Positions 26,086 through 33,724 of a DNA stretch of 57,718 bases are shown in pieces. The translations under genes were made by a program, and so were the position numbers. This DNA is from Chitinimonas viridis. GTDB taxonomy: Bacteria > Pseudomonadota > Gammaproteobacteria > Burkholderiales > Chitinimonadaceae. A model generated the notes under the pieces. The model saw only the letters and a program-made list of their open reading frames with translations, was not told the origin of the DNA and did not search any database. Position 1 is the stretch's first letter, and every line of letters begins with the position of its first letter. The stretch is taken from positions 332,164 through 389,881 of the forward strand of contig NZ_JAUFPU010000008.1 of NCBI RefSeq assembly GCF_030409555.1, in the 5' to 3' direction.

Positions 26086-26952
26086 TTATGTCAGCAAAGG
26101 TGCCCACTCGCTCAGCAGTGTCTGTAGCAGACTGGTATCGGGCAAAGGTAGGCTCAGGTTGCCATGGGTTTTACCCACATGGGCTGCATGCAGGCCACTG
26201 CCTGTCTGCTGCCACTCATAGCGCGCATTGCAGGCCGGGCAATCGGCATGCTCTCCAGGCTGAGTAGCGCGATAGCGTTGGATCACCGGACCGCAGCTGG
26301 CACAAACACCGAGTGGAATTCCCTCGTCGGTATGGCCGACGATATGGTCAAAGGCGCCCTCCCGGCCCAGTGCCACAAAACGGCTCGCCAGTTCGGCGTC
26401 AAACTGTCTGCCTGCGGCGCTGCTGATGATCTCCAGCGCGGCGGCGATAGGCATGCCCTTGCGATAGGGGCGGGTACTGGTCATGGCATCGAAGGCGTCG
26501 CAGATGCCCACCAACCGCGCGTCCAGTGGAATGGCTGTGCCAACCAGACCCACTGGGTAGCCGCGGCCATCTGGTGTTTCGTGATGGTGGAAGACGACGT
26601 CCATGACCAAATGTGCCAGCGGATGCTCGGCCAGAATGCGCTGGCCTATGGCTGGGTGGGCCTTGATGACCGCATATTCGTCGTCGTCCAGCTTGCCCGG
26701 CTTGCGCAGCACGGCATCGGGAACGCCGATCTTGCCAATATCGTGCAGGAACCCGGCGAGGGCAATGCGGTGGACTTCCTTGTCCGGCATGCCCAATGAT
26801 CGTCCCAGTTCCTCGGCCATGCGTGCCACGCGCCACAAATGACCACCGGTGTAGGGGTCGCGCGCTTCGACCATCCAGGCCATCAGCATCAAACTGCGAA
26901 GTAGGCCCTGATTGTGTGGCGTCTGATGGACGTCAAAAGGGGGATTTGACAT
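26086..26952 (-). CDS. HD-GYP domain protein with C-terminal zinc ribbon
   Basis: 288 residues. The HD-GYP phosphodiesterase core spans about 15-210: GGHLWRVARMAEELG, HD pair His70-Asp71 (HDIGKIG), HHHETPDGRGYPVG and DAFDAMTSTRPYRKG. The family cleaves cyclic di-GMP. The C-terminal part has two CxxC pairs (CASCG and CPACN) that look like a zinc ribbon, replacing the usual receiver or sensor domain. No membrane segment. Probably a c-di-GMP turnover enzyme controlled by zinc or partner binding, the latter an inference. Confidence 0.9.
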   Translation of the reverse strand: MSNPPFDVHQTPHNQGLLRSLMLMAWMVEARDPYTGGHLWRVARMAEELGRSLGMPDKEVHRIALAGFLHDIGKIGVPDAVLRKPGKLDDDEYAVIKAHPAIGQRILAEHPLAHLVMDVVFHHHETPDGRGYPVGLVGTAIPLDARLVGICDAFDAMTSTRPYRKGMPIAAALEIISSAAGRQFDAELASRFVALGREGAFDHIVGHTDEGIPLGVCASCGPVIQRYRATQPGEHADCPACNARYEWQQTGSGLHAAHVGKTHGNLSLPLPDTSLLQTLLSEWAPLLT

Positions 26953-27268
26953 GGTGGGTGCCGATAAAGAGTGGATGGAGGCAAACCGGGGTTTTCACAC
27001 CAACACGATAGTTCAGTGTTTGGCTGTGCGCTTGAGCTGCCTGCCGGCCGGTGCCTATAGCCGGCTCACGATTTACACCCGGGCGCGAAAAGAGCGTGAA
27101 CTGGCTCTGTGTGTCAACAGCCAGGCAAGAAGAGTACGAGGCGCATGAAGCGCCTCGTCAATGTGGCCATTCCAGCGCCATCATCAGTTTTCCCGCAGGG
27201 CTGGCTTGCCAGCCGTAGCGGCAGTGACCCTGCCTTAGGCAATGCAGCTGCAGGCAGGGTGGGAAGGA
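26953..27268. other. Gene-free stretch with two hairpins
   Basis: 316 bp. The part next to 26953 must hold the HD-GYP promoter. ACGAGGCGC/GCGCCTCGT (27137-27158) and ACCCTGCCT/AGGCAGGGT (27227-27260) are two perfect inverted repeats; the second begins 9 bp after the cupredoxin-like gene's stop (minus strand) and is the likely transcript end, although no T tract follows. Confidence 0.45.
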
Positions 27269-27643
27269 TTACTTGGTCATGTCCACGTCGTACCAGGGCG
27301 TGACATTGATGGGGCAGCGGTAGCGGAAGCCATTGGCCGTAACCGTGACACGGGCCGTCTTGGTTTCGTTGGGGTTCAGGCCAAAACCACCCAGCAGCTC
27401 ATGGGTCTTTTGATCCTGCACATTGAAACCGACAAACTTGCCCGCCTTGTTGGTGACGACAAAATCGTACTCGCCGGGCTTGAGGTCAGTCAGGGTTTCC
27501 TGCGCAGCGAAGTAGCCGTTGTACTCCGTCAGGTGGATGGTGGTGACACCGTCCTTGGTCATGGGTGCTGCGGCAAAGGCCGGGATGATCATGGTGGCGG
27601 CGAGTGCCAGTTGGGCGATGAATCGGGTGTGGGCGACTTTCAT
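27269..27643 (-). CDS. Secreted cupredoxin-like protein
   Basis: 124 residues with a signal peptide (about 1-25). The mature part looks like a single cupredoxin beta-sandwich: IHLTEYNGYFAAQETLTDLKPGEYDFVVTNKAGK (split by strands) and the C-terminal RYRCPINVTPWY. A Cys and candidate ligands are present but the classic His-Cys-His-Met copper set is not, so metal binding is unsure. CAGGA lies before the ATG. It follows the AhpD-like gene by 42 bp on the same strand and likely shares its transcript. Confidence 0.68.
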   Translation of the reverse strand: MKVAHTRFIAQLALAATMIIPAFAAAPMTKDGVTTIHLTEYNGYFAAQETLTDLKPGEYDFVVTNKAGKFVGFNVQDQKTHELLGGFGLNPNETKTARVTVTANGFRYRCPINVTPWYDVDMTK

Positions 27644-27685
27644 GTGGATTCCTGAGTGAGTGGAGAGGGTGGTTGGCGAACTGGC

Positions 27686-28225
27686 TTACTTGGCCGAGAC
27701 CTTGGGGAAGTCGATATCGGTCTGGGCGACGTTGTTGACGTAATTGGTCAGCACATTCAGGGCAACGACCAGAACGATTTCCACTACCTCGGCCTCGTCG
27801 AAGCCGGCCTGGCGCAGCGCGGCCAGATCGGTATCACTGACCCGGCCGCGCTCAGTGGCAACACGGTAGGCAAAGCGCAGGGCGGCGGCAGTTCTGGCAT
27901 CGCTGCTGTGGTGGTCACGGGCGGCGGCAATGTCGGCTTCGCTGAGCTTGGCGACATTCAGACCCAGGTAGGTATGCGCCGACAGGCAGTAGTCGCAGCC
28001 GTTGTACTCGGCTACCGTCAGGGCGATCCGCTCACGCAATGCGGCGTCCAGCTTGCCCTTGTTCAATGCGGCATTAAGCGACAGATAGCCTTCCAATGCG
28101 GCGGGGCTGTGGCCGATCAGTTTCATCAGGTTGGGGACAACGCCGAGTTGTTGCTTCACGGCTGCCAGAAGCGGCTTGCTTGCTTCAAGAGATTGTTCGA
28201 CGGTAGGGATGCTGATACGGCTCAT
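27686..28225 (-). CDS. AhpD-like / carboxymuconolactone decarboxylase family protein, copy 1
   Basis: 179 residues from the ATG at 28225 (AAGGA upstream). AhpD-like redox motif CDYCLSAH with Cys77, Cys80 and His84, preceded by LRERIALTVAEYNG. The family contains alkylhydroperoxidase-like thiol reductases that detoxify peroxides or electrophiles. It is divergent from a LysR gene; a 47-bp module between them (28274-28320) recurs before a second paralogue at 32376-32912. Substrate unknown. Confidence 0.88.
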   Translation of the reverse strand: MSRISIPTVEQSLEASKPLLAAVKQQLGVVPNLMKLIGHSPAALEGYLSLNAALNKGKLDAALRERIALTVAEYNGCDYCLSAHTYLGLNVAKLSEADIAAARDHHSSDARTAAALRFAYRVATERGRVSDTDLAALRQAGFDEAEVVEIVLVVALNVLTNYVNNVAQTDIDFPKVSAK

Positions 28226-28273
28226 GATGGTTCCTTGGTTGGGTGGCTTGCAGTTCGCAGCGCCCAGTGCGGT

Positions 28274-28320
28274 GCGAGTGACGCCACTTTGCCAAAGTTC
28301 ATCGAATAGAAGAATGGATG
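28274..28320 (-). promoter_or_regulatory. Shared 47-bp control module, copy 1
   Basis: Same length and order as 32956-33002 and about three quarters identical by eye, with fully conserved ends: GTGACGC, ACTTTGCCAAA and GAAGAATGG. It contains the near-palindrome CTTTGCCAAAG. The module lies 49 bp upstream of the AhpD-like start, between it and a divergent LysR gene, so it is probably the LysR-dependent promoter. Confidence 0.7.
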
Positions 28321-28359
28321 TAGAATGCAATAGATTATTCCAATTAAAGGAATGAATGT

Positions 28360-29259
28360 ATGGACAGACTGCACCTGATGACGGTGTTCGTAGCGGTGGG
28401 CGAGGAAGAGAGTTTTGCAGGTGGTGCAAGGCGATTGGGCATGTCGCCGCCGGCTGTGACGCGCGCCATCTCGGCCTTGGAAGCCCGTTTGGGGGTCAAG
28501 CTGCTGCAACGCACGACTCGCTATGTGCGGGTGACAGAGGCAGGTCAGCGCTATCTGGACGATGCCCGCCGCATCCTCGGTGAGGTGGATGAGGCCGACG
28601 AGGCGGCGGCAGGTATCAATGCGGCGCCACGCGGCCATCTCACGGTGACGGCGCCAGTACTGTTCGGCAAGATGTTTGTCATGCCCGGCATCATTGATTA
28701 CCTGAACCGCTACCCTGAGGCTGATGTGTCGGCGCTGTTCCTGGATCGGGTGGTGAATATGCTGGAGGAAGGTGTGGATGTGGCGGTACGCATCGGCCCC
28801 TTGCCTGACTCCAGCATGCGTGCCATCAAGGTAGGCCAGGTCCGGCGCGTGCTGTGCGCCTCGCCTGAATACCTGGAACGGCACGGCATTCCGCTAACCC
28901 CCCAGGTATTGCGCGACCGGACTATCATTGCTGCGACCGGGGTGTCGCCGGCGGTGGAGTGGAAGTTCGGGCCGGAATCCGGTCCCGCCAATATCAAGCT
29001 GAAGCCGCGGCTTACGGTGACCAGCAATGATGCTGCGATCGAGGCTGCGCGCAGCGGGCTGGGTATTACCCGCCTTATGTCGTATCAGATAGCTCCGCAC
29101 CTAGCGACGGGTGAACTCAAGATCGTGTTATCCGAATATGAGAACGCGCCTTTGCCCATACACATCGTGCACCGCGAGAGCAAGTACGGCTCGGCCAAGG
29201 TGCGCAGTTTCATCGACCTCATGGTAGATCGCCTGCGCGCCGACAAGCACCTGAACTGA
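28360..29259 (+). CDS. LysR family transcriptional regulator
   Basis: 299 residues. N-terminal winged helix (MDRLHLMTVFVAVGEEESFA, SPPAVTRAISALEARLG, LLQRTTRYVRVTEAG), then an effector domain. AAAGGA lies before the ATG. It is divergent from AhpD-like copy 1 and convergent with the PNPOx-FNR-ferredoxin gene. Its place in the middle of the redox cluster and the shared promoter module suggest it controls both AhpD-like genes and perhaps the GST. Inducer unknown, perhaps a quinone or other electrophile (inference). Confidence 0.92.
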   Translation: MDRLHLMTVFVAVGEEESFAGGARRLGMSPPAVTRAISALEARLGVKLLQRTTRYVRVTEAGQRYLDDARRILGEVDEADEAAAGINAAPRGHLTVTAPVLFGKMFVMPGIIDYLNRYPEADVSALFLDRVVNMLEEGVDVAVRIGPLPDSSMRAIKVGQVRRVLCASPEYLERHGIPLTPQVLRDRTIIAATGVSPAVEWKFGPESGPANIKLKPRLTVTSNDAAIEAARSGLGITRLMSYQIAPHLATGELKIVLSEYENAPLPIHIVHRESKYGSAKVRSFIDLMVDRLRADKHLN

Positions 29260-29286
29260 GTGTGAGTAAATGCTCAGCCAGCGGGT

Positions 29287-31359
29287 TCAGAGCTTTAAGA
29301 CAATGCGGGCAGCCTGCTCGCTGCTACGGGCGGGTACGGCGCAGCACGGCAAGACCTCACCCTCGGCCAATGGAAATGCGGGCCGTTGAGGATAGGTAAC
29401 GGCACCCTCCAGTAGTGACACCTTGCAGGTACCGCAGCTACCACCGCGGCAGCTGAATTCCGGTGTCAAGCCGCGTTCCTCGGCCAGTTCGAGCAGGCTG
29501 GCGCCACCGGCCTGCCAGCGTGCCTCTTTGCCTGATTCGGCGAACAGTACCTTGACGTCGTGATCGGCGACAGGCGCGAGTGCAGGCACCGCAGGCGCGC
29601 TATCCTGCCGCCGCGCCAAAGCTGCCGGACCAAAGGCTTCGGCATGAATACGGTCATCGGCAATCCGCAGATCACGCAGACCGTCATACAGGCTTTGCAT
29701 GAACGGTGCCGGGCCACAAAGGTAAAAGTCGTAGTCATCCAGCGGCAGAGCCGATTTGATCAAGGCCAGATCAAGGTGGCCCGCAACTTCGTAATCGTGA
29801 CCATGTACGCGGTCGGCTTCGGGTTGACTGCTCAGACGCACGACCTGCACGGCATTGCTGGCACGACGGAGCAAGTCGTCGATTTCAGCATCGAACGCCC
29901 GCTCGCTAACCGTGCGGGTGGCATAAAACAGGTAGGTCGGCCTTATCCGGCGGGTGCGTAGTCCCTCAAAGACGACATGATGCAGCATCGCCAGCATGGG
30001 CGTAATGCCGATACCACCGGCCAGAAGCACCAGCGGACGCCGCTCGGCTGCATCGACCACAAAGTCACCTTGCGGGGCGCGGGCCTCGATCAGGTCGCCG
30101 ACCCGGAGCGTGTCGTGTAGATGCGCTGAAACAGTACTGCCGCGCTTGACGCTGATGCGGTAGACGCCTTCGGACGGCCCGAGTGACAAGGTGTATGTAC
30201 GGATTACCGGTTTTTCCTGTCCCGGCAGGGACAGGCGTATCGGCAGATGCTGCCCCGCACGGAAGGCGGCCAGACCCACGCCATCGGTCGGGCTTAGATA
30301 GAACGAGCGTACCGCCGAACTCTCCTCAACGATCCGCTCGATGCGGAACGGTCGCCAAGCGTTCTCCAGTGCCGCCGCAGCTCGCCTGGCAGCAGCCTGT
30401 TCCCAGGATCCGGTCATCAAAGAGTTAGGTGAGAAGTCCCTGAGTTGCCAGCGCAAGGCCAGCACGGCGCGGCGGCGTACAACCCGTTCGACCTGGAAGC
30501 GCCACAGGCGCTCGGCCCCCTGAAAGGCGGCAATGTCCTCGCCAGCAAACTGGATTTCGGTACTGCCGCTCAATTGCAGCATATCGCCGCTGGCGAAGTC
30601 GATGAATACCAGCCCCGCCTTGGGGTGAACCAGCAGGTTGCCTAGCGTATTGAAGTGCATATTGCCGGCAAAGTCGGGAATCGCGAGCGTGTCACCGTCG
30701 ACCAGGACAAAACCTGGTTTACCGCCACGGTGCGATACATCGACCTGGGGGCCGGGATTGTCAGCGTCGCCGGGAAAGTAACTGGCAACAAAGAAAGTGT
30801 CGGCAGCGACAATGGCTTCCCTCGCCGCTGCATCGAGCCCGCTCAACTGCTCGACGGCACCGCTATAAGCTTGCCCGGGTGGCTGGGAAAAAGAGAACTG
30901 CCGATCCTGGATATATTGCGGACAGTTGCCGAAGGAGTGGCCAACTTGCACCGCGATATCACCATCCTGCTGCAGGTGGATCTGTCCATTCATGCGGTTG
31001 CGGCGACGGGTATGCAGCTCGATACCCAGTAGTCCGACGGCAGCGCCATCCTGCAGACATTCTAGCAATGGATCGCCAGTTGCAGGCTTGGTGCGAATCA
31101 GCAACTGACGCGGGTCGGGTGAGCGGATGAAGCCAGGGTTACCCTCCAGGATGCTGGCCCAAGGGTAACCTTGCTCATCCACGCCACCCGCCACAATAAA
31201 GGGCAATTGCTCATAGAAGGTGCGGTGCTGGTCCGGCATGTAGTCTCGGATGACCCGCCTGCCAATGGCCTCCATCTGGGCTGCAGTGCCCATTTGCTCA
31301 TGGATCGCCCGTTCACCGCGATGCCAGGGGGAGGTAGTGCCGGTGTTCGGGGAGCTCAT
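29287..31359 (-). CDS. PNPOx-like split barrel / FNR reductase / 2Fe-2S ferredoxin fusion
   Basis: 690 residues, three parts in order: a pyridoxamine-phosphate-oxidase-like FMN split barrel (about 40-300), a ferredoxin-NADP reductase module (about 335-560; FAD motif RTYTLS, GGIGITPMLAM and YLCGPAPFMQS) and a plant-type 2Fe-2S ferredoxin (about 605-690; CRGGSCGTC with a later PCCA). Electrons could pass from NAD(P)H via FAD and the iron-sulfur cluster to an FMN substrate site. AAGGA lies before the ATG. Such fusions are annotated as oxidoreductases of unknown substrate; the neighbours suggest electrophile or quinone reduction. Confidence 0.9.
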   Translation of the reverse strand: MSSPNTGTTSPWHRGERAIHEQMGTAAQMEAIGRRVIRDYMPDQHRTFYEQLPFIVAGGVDEQGYPWASILEGNPGFIRSPDPRQLLIRTKPATGDPLLECLQDGAAVGLLGIELHTRRRNRMNGQIHLQQDGDIAVQVGHSFGNCPQYIQDRQFSFSQPPGQAYSGAVEQLSGLDAAAREAIVAADTFFVASYFPGDADNPGPQVDVSHRGGKPGFVLVDGDTLAIPDFAGNMHFNTLGNLLVHPKAGLVFIDFASGDMLQLSGSTEIQFAGEDIAAFQGAERLWRFQVERVVRRRAVLALRWQLRDFSPNSLMTGSWEQAAARRAAAALENAWRPFRIERIVEESSAVRSFYLSPTDGVGLAAFRAGQHLPIRLSLPGQEKPVIRTYTLSLGPSEGVYRISVKRGSTVSAHLHDTLRVGDLIEARAPQGDFVVDAAERRPLVLLAGGIGITPMLAMLHHVVFEGLRTRRIRPTYLFYATRTVSERAFDAEIDDLLRRASNAVQVVRLSSQPEADRVHGHDYEVAGHLDLALIKSALPLDDYDFYLCGPAPFMQSLYDGLRDLRIADDRIHAEAFGPAALARRQDSAPAVPALAPVADHDVKVLFAESGKEARWQAGGASLLELAEERGLTPEFSCRGGSCGTCKVSLLEGAVTYPQRPAFPLAEGEVLPCCAVPARSSEQAARIVLKL

Positions 31360-31462
31360 GATTTTTCCTTAGTCGATGCGCTGTTGCGCGGACATGCATA
31401 GTCCTGGCCTTGCCGGGCGAGGCGCTGATAGCTGAAATCCCGCAAGCGACAAACAGGTTTTC

Positions 31463-31487
31463 AAGGGCAGGCAGCTTGCCTGCCCTT
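31463..31487 (-). terminator. Hairpin after the GST gene
   Basis: AAGGGCAGGC and GCCTGCCCTT form a perfect 10-bp stem with a 5-nt loop, 13 bp after the GST stop. No T tract follows on the minus strand. Confidence 0.5.
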
Positions 31488-31500
31488 TGCAACTGGCTGA

Positions 31501-32127
31501 TCAGGCAGCCAGGCCGACGGCTGTTTTCTGCATGCCTACAAAGCCGGGCAGAGCTTCAATGCGACGCAACCAAGCGCTGACTTGGGGGTATGCACCGAGT
31601 GCGACATTACCCTCGGGTGCATGCGCGATATAGGTGTAGTTGGCGATATCGGCAATGCTGGGCTTGCTGCCGATCAGGAAGGGACGATCGGCCAGTTCGG
31701 CATCCATCACTTTAAGCAGATTATGCGAGCGGTTGATGACTTCGTCAGCGTTGAAACCTGCACCAAATACTGTCACCAGCCGCGCAGCAGCCGGACCAAA
31801 TGCCACCAGCCCTGCAGCAACCGACAGCCAGCGCTGAACAGCGGCTTCTCCAGCAGCGTCGGCCGGCAGCCAGTCGCTGTTGCCGTACTTGCGAGCCAGG
31901 TACACCAGGATGGCATTGGAATCGGCAATCACGGTGCCGTTGTCGTCAATGACCGGTACCTGGCCAAAGGTATTCAACTTGAGAAAGTCAGGCTGCTTAT
32001 GCTCCGCCTTGCGTAGATCCACTTCGATCAGCTCGGTAGGCACGTTCAGCAGCGACAGCGCCAGCCGGACACGGTGGGCATGACCGGACAAGGGGAAGGT
32101 ATAGAGTTTGACGGGTTGTTTGGACAT
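31501..32127 (-). CDS. Glutathione S-transferase family protein
   Basis: 208 residues. The N-terminal thioredoxin-like domain has [28 protein letters not shown] and [15 protein letters not shown] (the glutathione-binding cis-Pro and Asp-Ser pair); the helical C-terminal domain follows. It conjugates or reduces electrophiles with glutathione. AGGAG lies before the ATG. In the redox cluster downstream of AhpD-like copy 2, likely co-transcribed. Confidence 0.92.
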   Translation of the reverse strand: MSKQPVKLYTFPLSGHAHRVRLALSLLNVPTELIEVDLRKAEHKQPDFLKLNTFGQVPVIDDNGTVIADSNAILVYLARKYGNSDWLPADAAGEAAVQRWLSVAAGLVAFGPAAARLVTVFGAGFNADEVINRSHNLLKVMDAELADRPFLIGSKPSIADIANYTYIAHAPEGNVALGAYPQVSAWLRRIEALPGFVGMQKTAVGLAA

Positions 32128-32157
32128 GAGAGTGCTCCTGTATGGGTGAGTCGAGGG

Positions 32158-32364
32158 TTAGTAGGTACAGTGAAGCTGTAAGGCCAATTCGAGGTGATCG
32201 GCTCCGTCTGCCAGAGCCAGCAGATCGCGGCCTTCGGCAATGGGGCTGCGTTGTGGCGTATGGCCAGCGAGCAGCAGCCAGCTCAAACCGCTTGCGGATG
32301 TTGAGGCGGAAAAGGGGTGCCCGTGGCGGCCAGTGCGCAAGAAAGACATGAGTCTGGAAATCAT
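32158..32364 (-). CDS. Possible small protein between AhpD-like copy 2 and GST
   Basis: 68 residues, starting 11 bp after the stop of the upstream gene, on the same strand. No ribosome site stands out and no family is recognised. The C-terminal half (LLALADGADHLELALQLHC) has a protein-like pattern. It may be a real small member of the operon or untranslated spacer. Confidence 0.28.
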   Translation of the reverse strand: MISRLMSFLRTGRHGHPFSASTSASGLSWLLLAGHTPQRSPIAEGRDLLALADGADHLELALQLHCTY

Positions 32365-32375
32365 GTTGTGGGTGC

Positions 32376-32912
32376 TCAGTTCAGCGTAACCAAGGGGAAA
32401 TCAATATCGACCTGGCTCACTTTGCTCATCAGATTGCTAAGGAAATTCAGCCCGGTATGGCTAATGACCTCGACAATCTCGGCGTCGCTGTAGCCGGCAT
32501 TGCGCATGGCCCGGAGCTCATCGTCATCCAGATCACCGCGGTGTTCGATCAGCTGGCAGGCAAAGCGGACAGCCACAGCCGCCTTGGCATCGTGACTATC
32601 GCCCAGCCGGTTCGATTCCATCTCGGCACCATTGAGTCCGGCCTGGCTGCCCAGCTGCGCATGTACAGAGAGGCAGTAGGTGCTTCCGTTCTTCTGGGCT
32701 AGCGCAATTGCAATCCGCTCCCGGGTGGGGAGGTCTAGGCTGCCATCACGGGTAAGGCTGTGCAGATCGAGAAAAGCACGTAGCGCGGCGGGCGAGTTGG
32801 CAACGATCCTCAGTAGATTGGGGATATAGCCTTGCAGCTCGCCAACGCTGTGCAGCAGAGCGTGCTGTTCACGCGTGGCAATGTCGGCGGTGATGAGCGC
32901 AATGCGGCTCAT
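32376..32912 (-). CDS. AhpD-like / carboxymuconolactone decarboxylase family protein, copy 2
   Basis: 178 residues, co-linear with copy 1 from first to last residue (both begin MSRI and end DIDFP near the C terminus). The redox motif reads STYCLSVH: Cys80 and His84 are kept but the first cysteine is Ser77. A CxxC disulfide cannot form, so the activity must differ from copy 1. AAGGA lies before the ATG. The upstream module at 32956-33002 matches that of copy 1, so co-regulation is expected. Confidence 0.85.
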   Translation of the reverse strand: MSRIALITADIATREQHALLHSVGELQGYIPNLLRIVANSPAALRAFLDLHSLTRDGSLDLPTRERIAIALAQKNGSTYCLSVHAQLGSQAGLNGAEMESNRLGDSHDAKAAVAVRFACQLIEHRGDLDDDELRAMRNAGYSDAEIVEVISHTGLNFLSNLMSKVSQVDIDFPLVTLN

Positions 32913-32955
32913 GGTGGGTCCTTGTCTTCAGTAGTGTTGGCATCCGTGTTGCGAT

Positions 32956-33002
32956 GCAAGTGACGCTACTTTGCCAAAAACCGATTGGAGGAAGAATGGC
33001 TG
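32956..33002 (-). promoter_or_regulatory. Shared 47-bp control module, copy 2
   Basis: Matches 28274-28320 (same length, ends and TTTGCCAAA core). It lies 44 bp upstream of AhpD-like copy 2. No LysR gene is adjacent here, so the regulator at 28360 probably acts on both. Confidence 0.7.
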
Positions 33003-33104
33003 ATTTGGTGAATTGATTGTTTCTTAAGGTGGAAGAATTGGTGTCATTCATCTTGCTGGGTGGTATCAGCGCGGGCGGGGACTGTATAAATTCATCGGGA
33101 AGTA

Positions 33105-33335
33105 CGCTGTCTCAGGCTGCGCTGATAGCTGGCGCCAGGGGAATGCTGCCTGGTGGCCAGTACGGCCGAGTGGCTGTCGGTATAGAGGTCTATCTTGCGA
33201 TGCAGGCGGATTTCCAGCTGCAGTGTGGGCCAGTAAATGATCAAGCTTGTCCAGGCCGACAAAATCCCCTAGCAGCGTGCCGACCATGGCTTCGTCGTCA
33301 TGCTGGGCAAGGTAGGCGTGGGCGAGGTAATTCAT
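33105..33335 (-). pseudogene. Truncated, frameshifted duplicate of acpH
   Basis: From the ATG at 33335 the product starts MNYLAHAYLAQHDDEAMVG, nearly identical to AcpH at 24363-24950, through LLGDFVGLDKLDH. Then an extra T (CATTTACTGG where CATTACTGG is expected) shifts the frame; in the corrected frame the match continues (WPTLQLEIRLHRKIDLYTDSH) to about 33110 and stops. The remaining two thirds of the gene is missing. Similarity also extends about 50 bp upstream of the start. It sits at the border of the defence pair. Confidence 0.85.
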
Positions 33336-33724
33336 GGCGCCCAGCGTACCCGCCTGCTGCAGCGTCGTGCAGGGGGCTGGTCGCGCCGTTTGCAGTGGCA
33401 TGGCAAGCGGTTACCGCAATGCCAGAAGTGCCGTCAGCGGTGGATGCTGTCGTACATGATCTCCTACGCTGAAGGCTTGTGAAGATCATAGGGTTCGCAT
33501 GCATGGCGTATTGGGTGCATCAGCAGCAACAACTTGTCAGCTGATCGGCCTAGGCGGTCGTCCGAGATTCCGCTTGGCAACGCCTTTTCCCATCCACTAG
33601 ATTTGAGCAGCACTAACAAAGAACACGCCTAGCTATAGTTGGGTAGTTCGGATCTGTTCCGGCTATCCGCAGCCTCACGCTAAAGTTAGCGCTACAAAAA
33701 TACATGCCAAAGGGAGGGTGCTAC
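33336..33724. promoter_or_regulatory. Upstream region of the OLD-UvrD pair
   Basis: 389 bp without an intact gene. The first about 50 bp belong to the acpH duplication. CGCTAA-AG-TTAGCG (33678-33691) is a perfect 14-bp palindrome 33 bp before the OLD start and is a candidate operator. AGGGAGGG (33711-33718) is the ribosome site that sets the start at 33725. Confidence 0.45.

Noticed and set aside
33066..33401. 111-residue AcpH-like protein as an intact short gene
   Set aside because: Only the first 33 residues from the Met at 33335 match; the rest is read out of frame after an inserted T.
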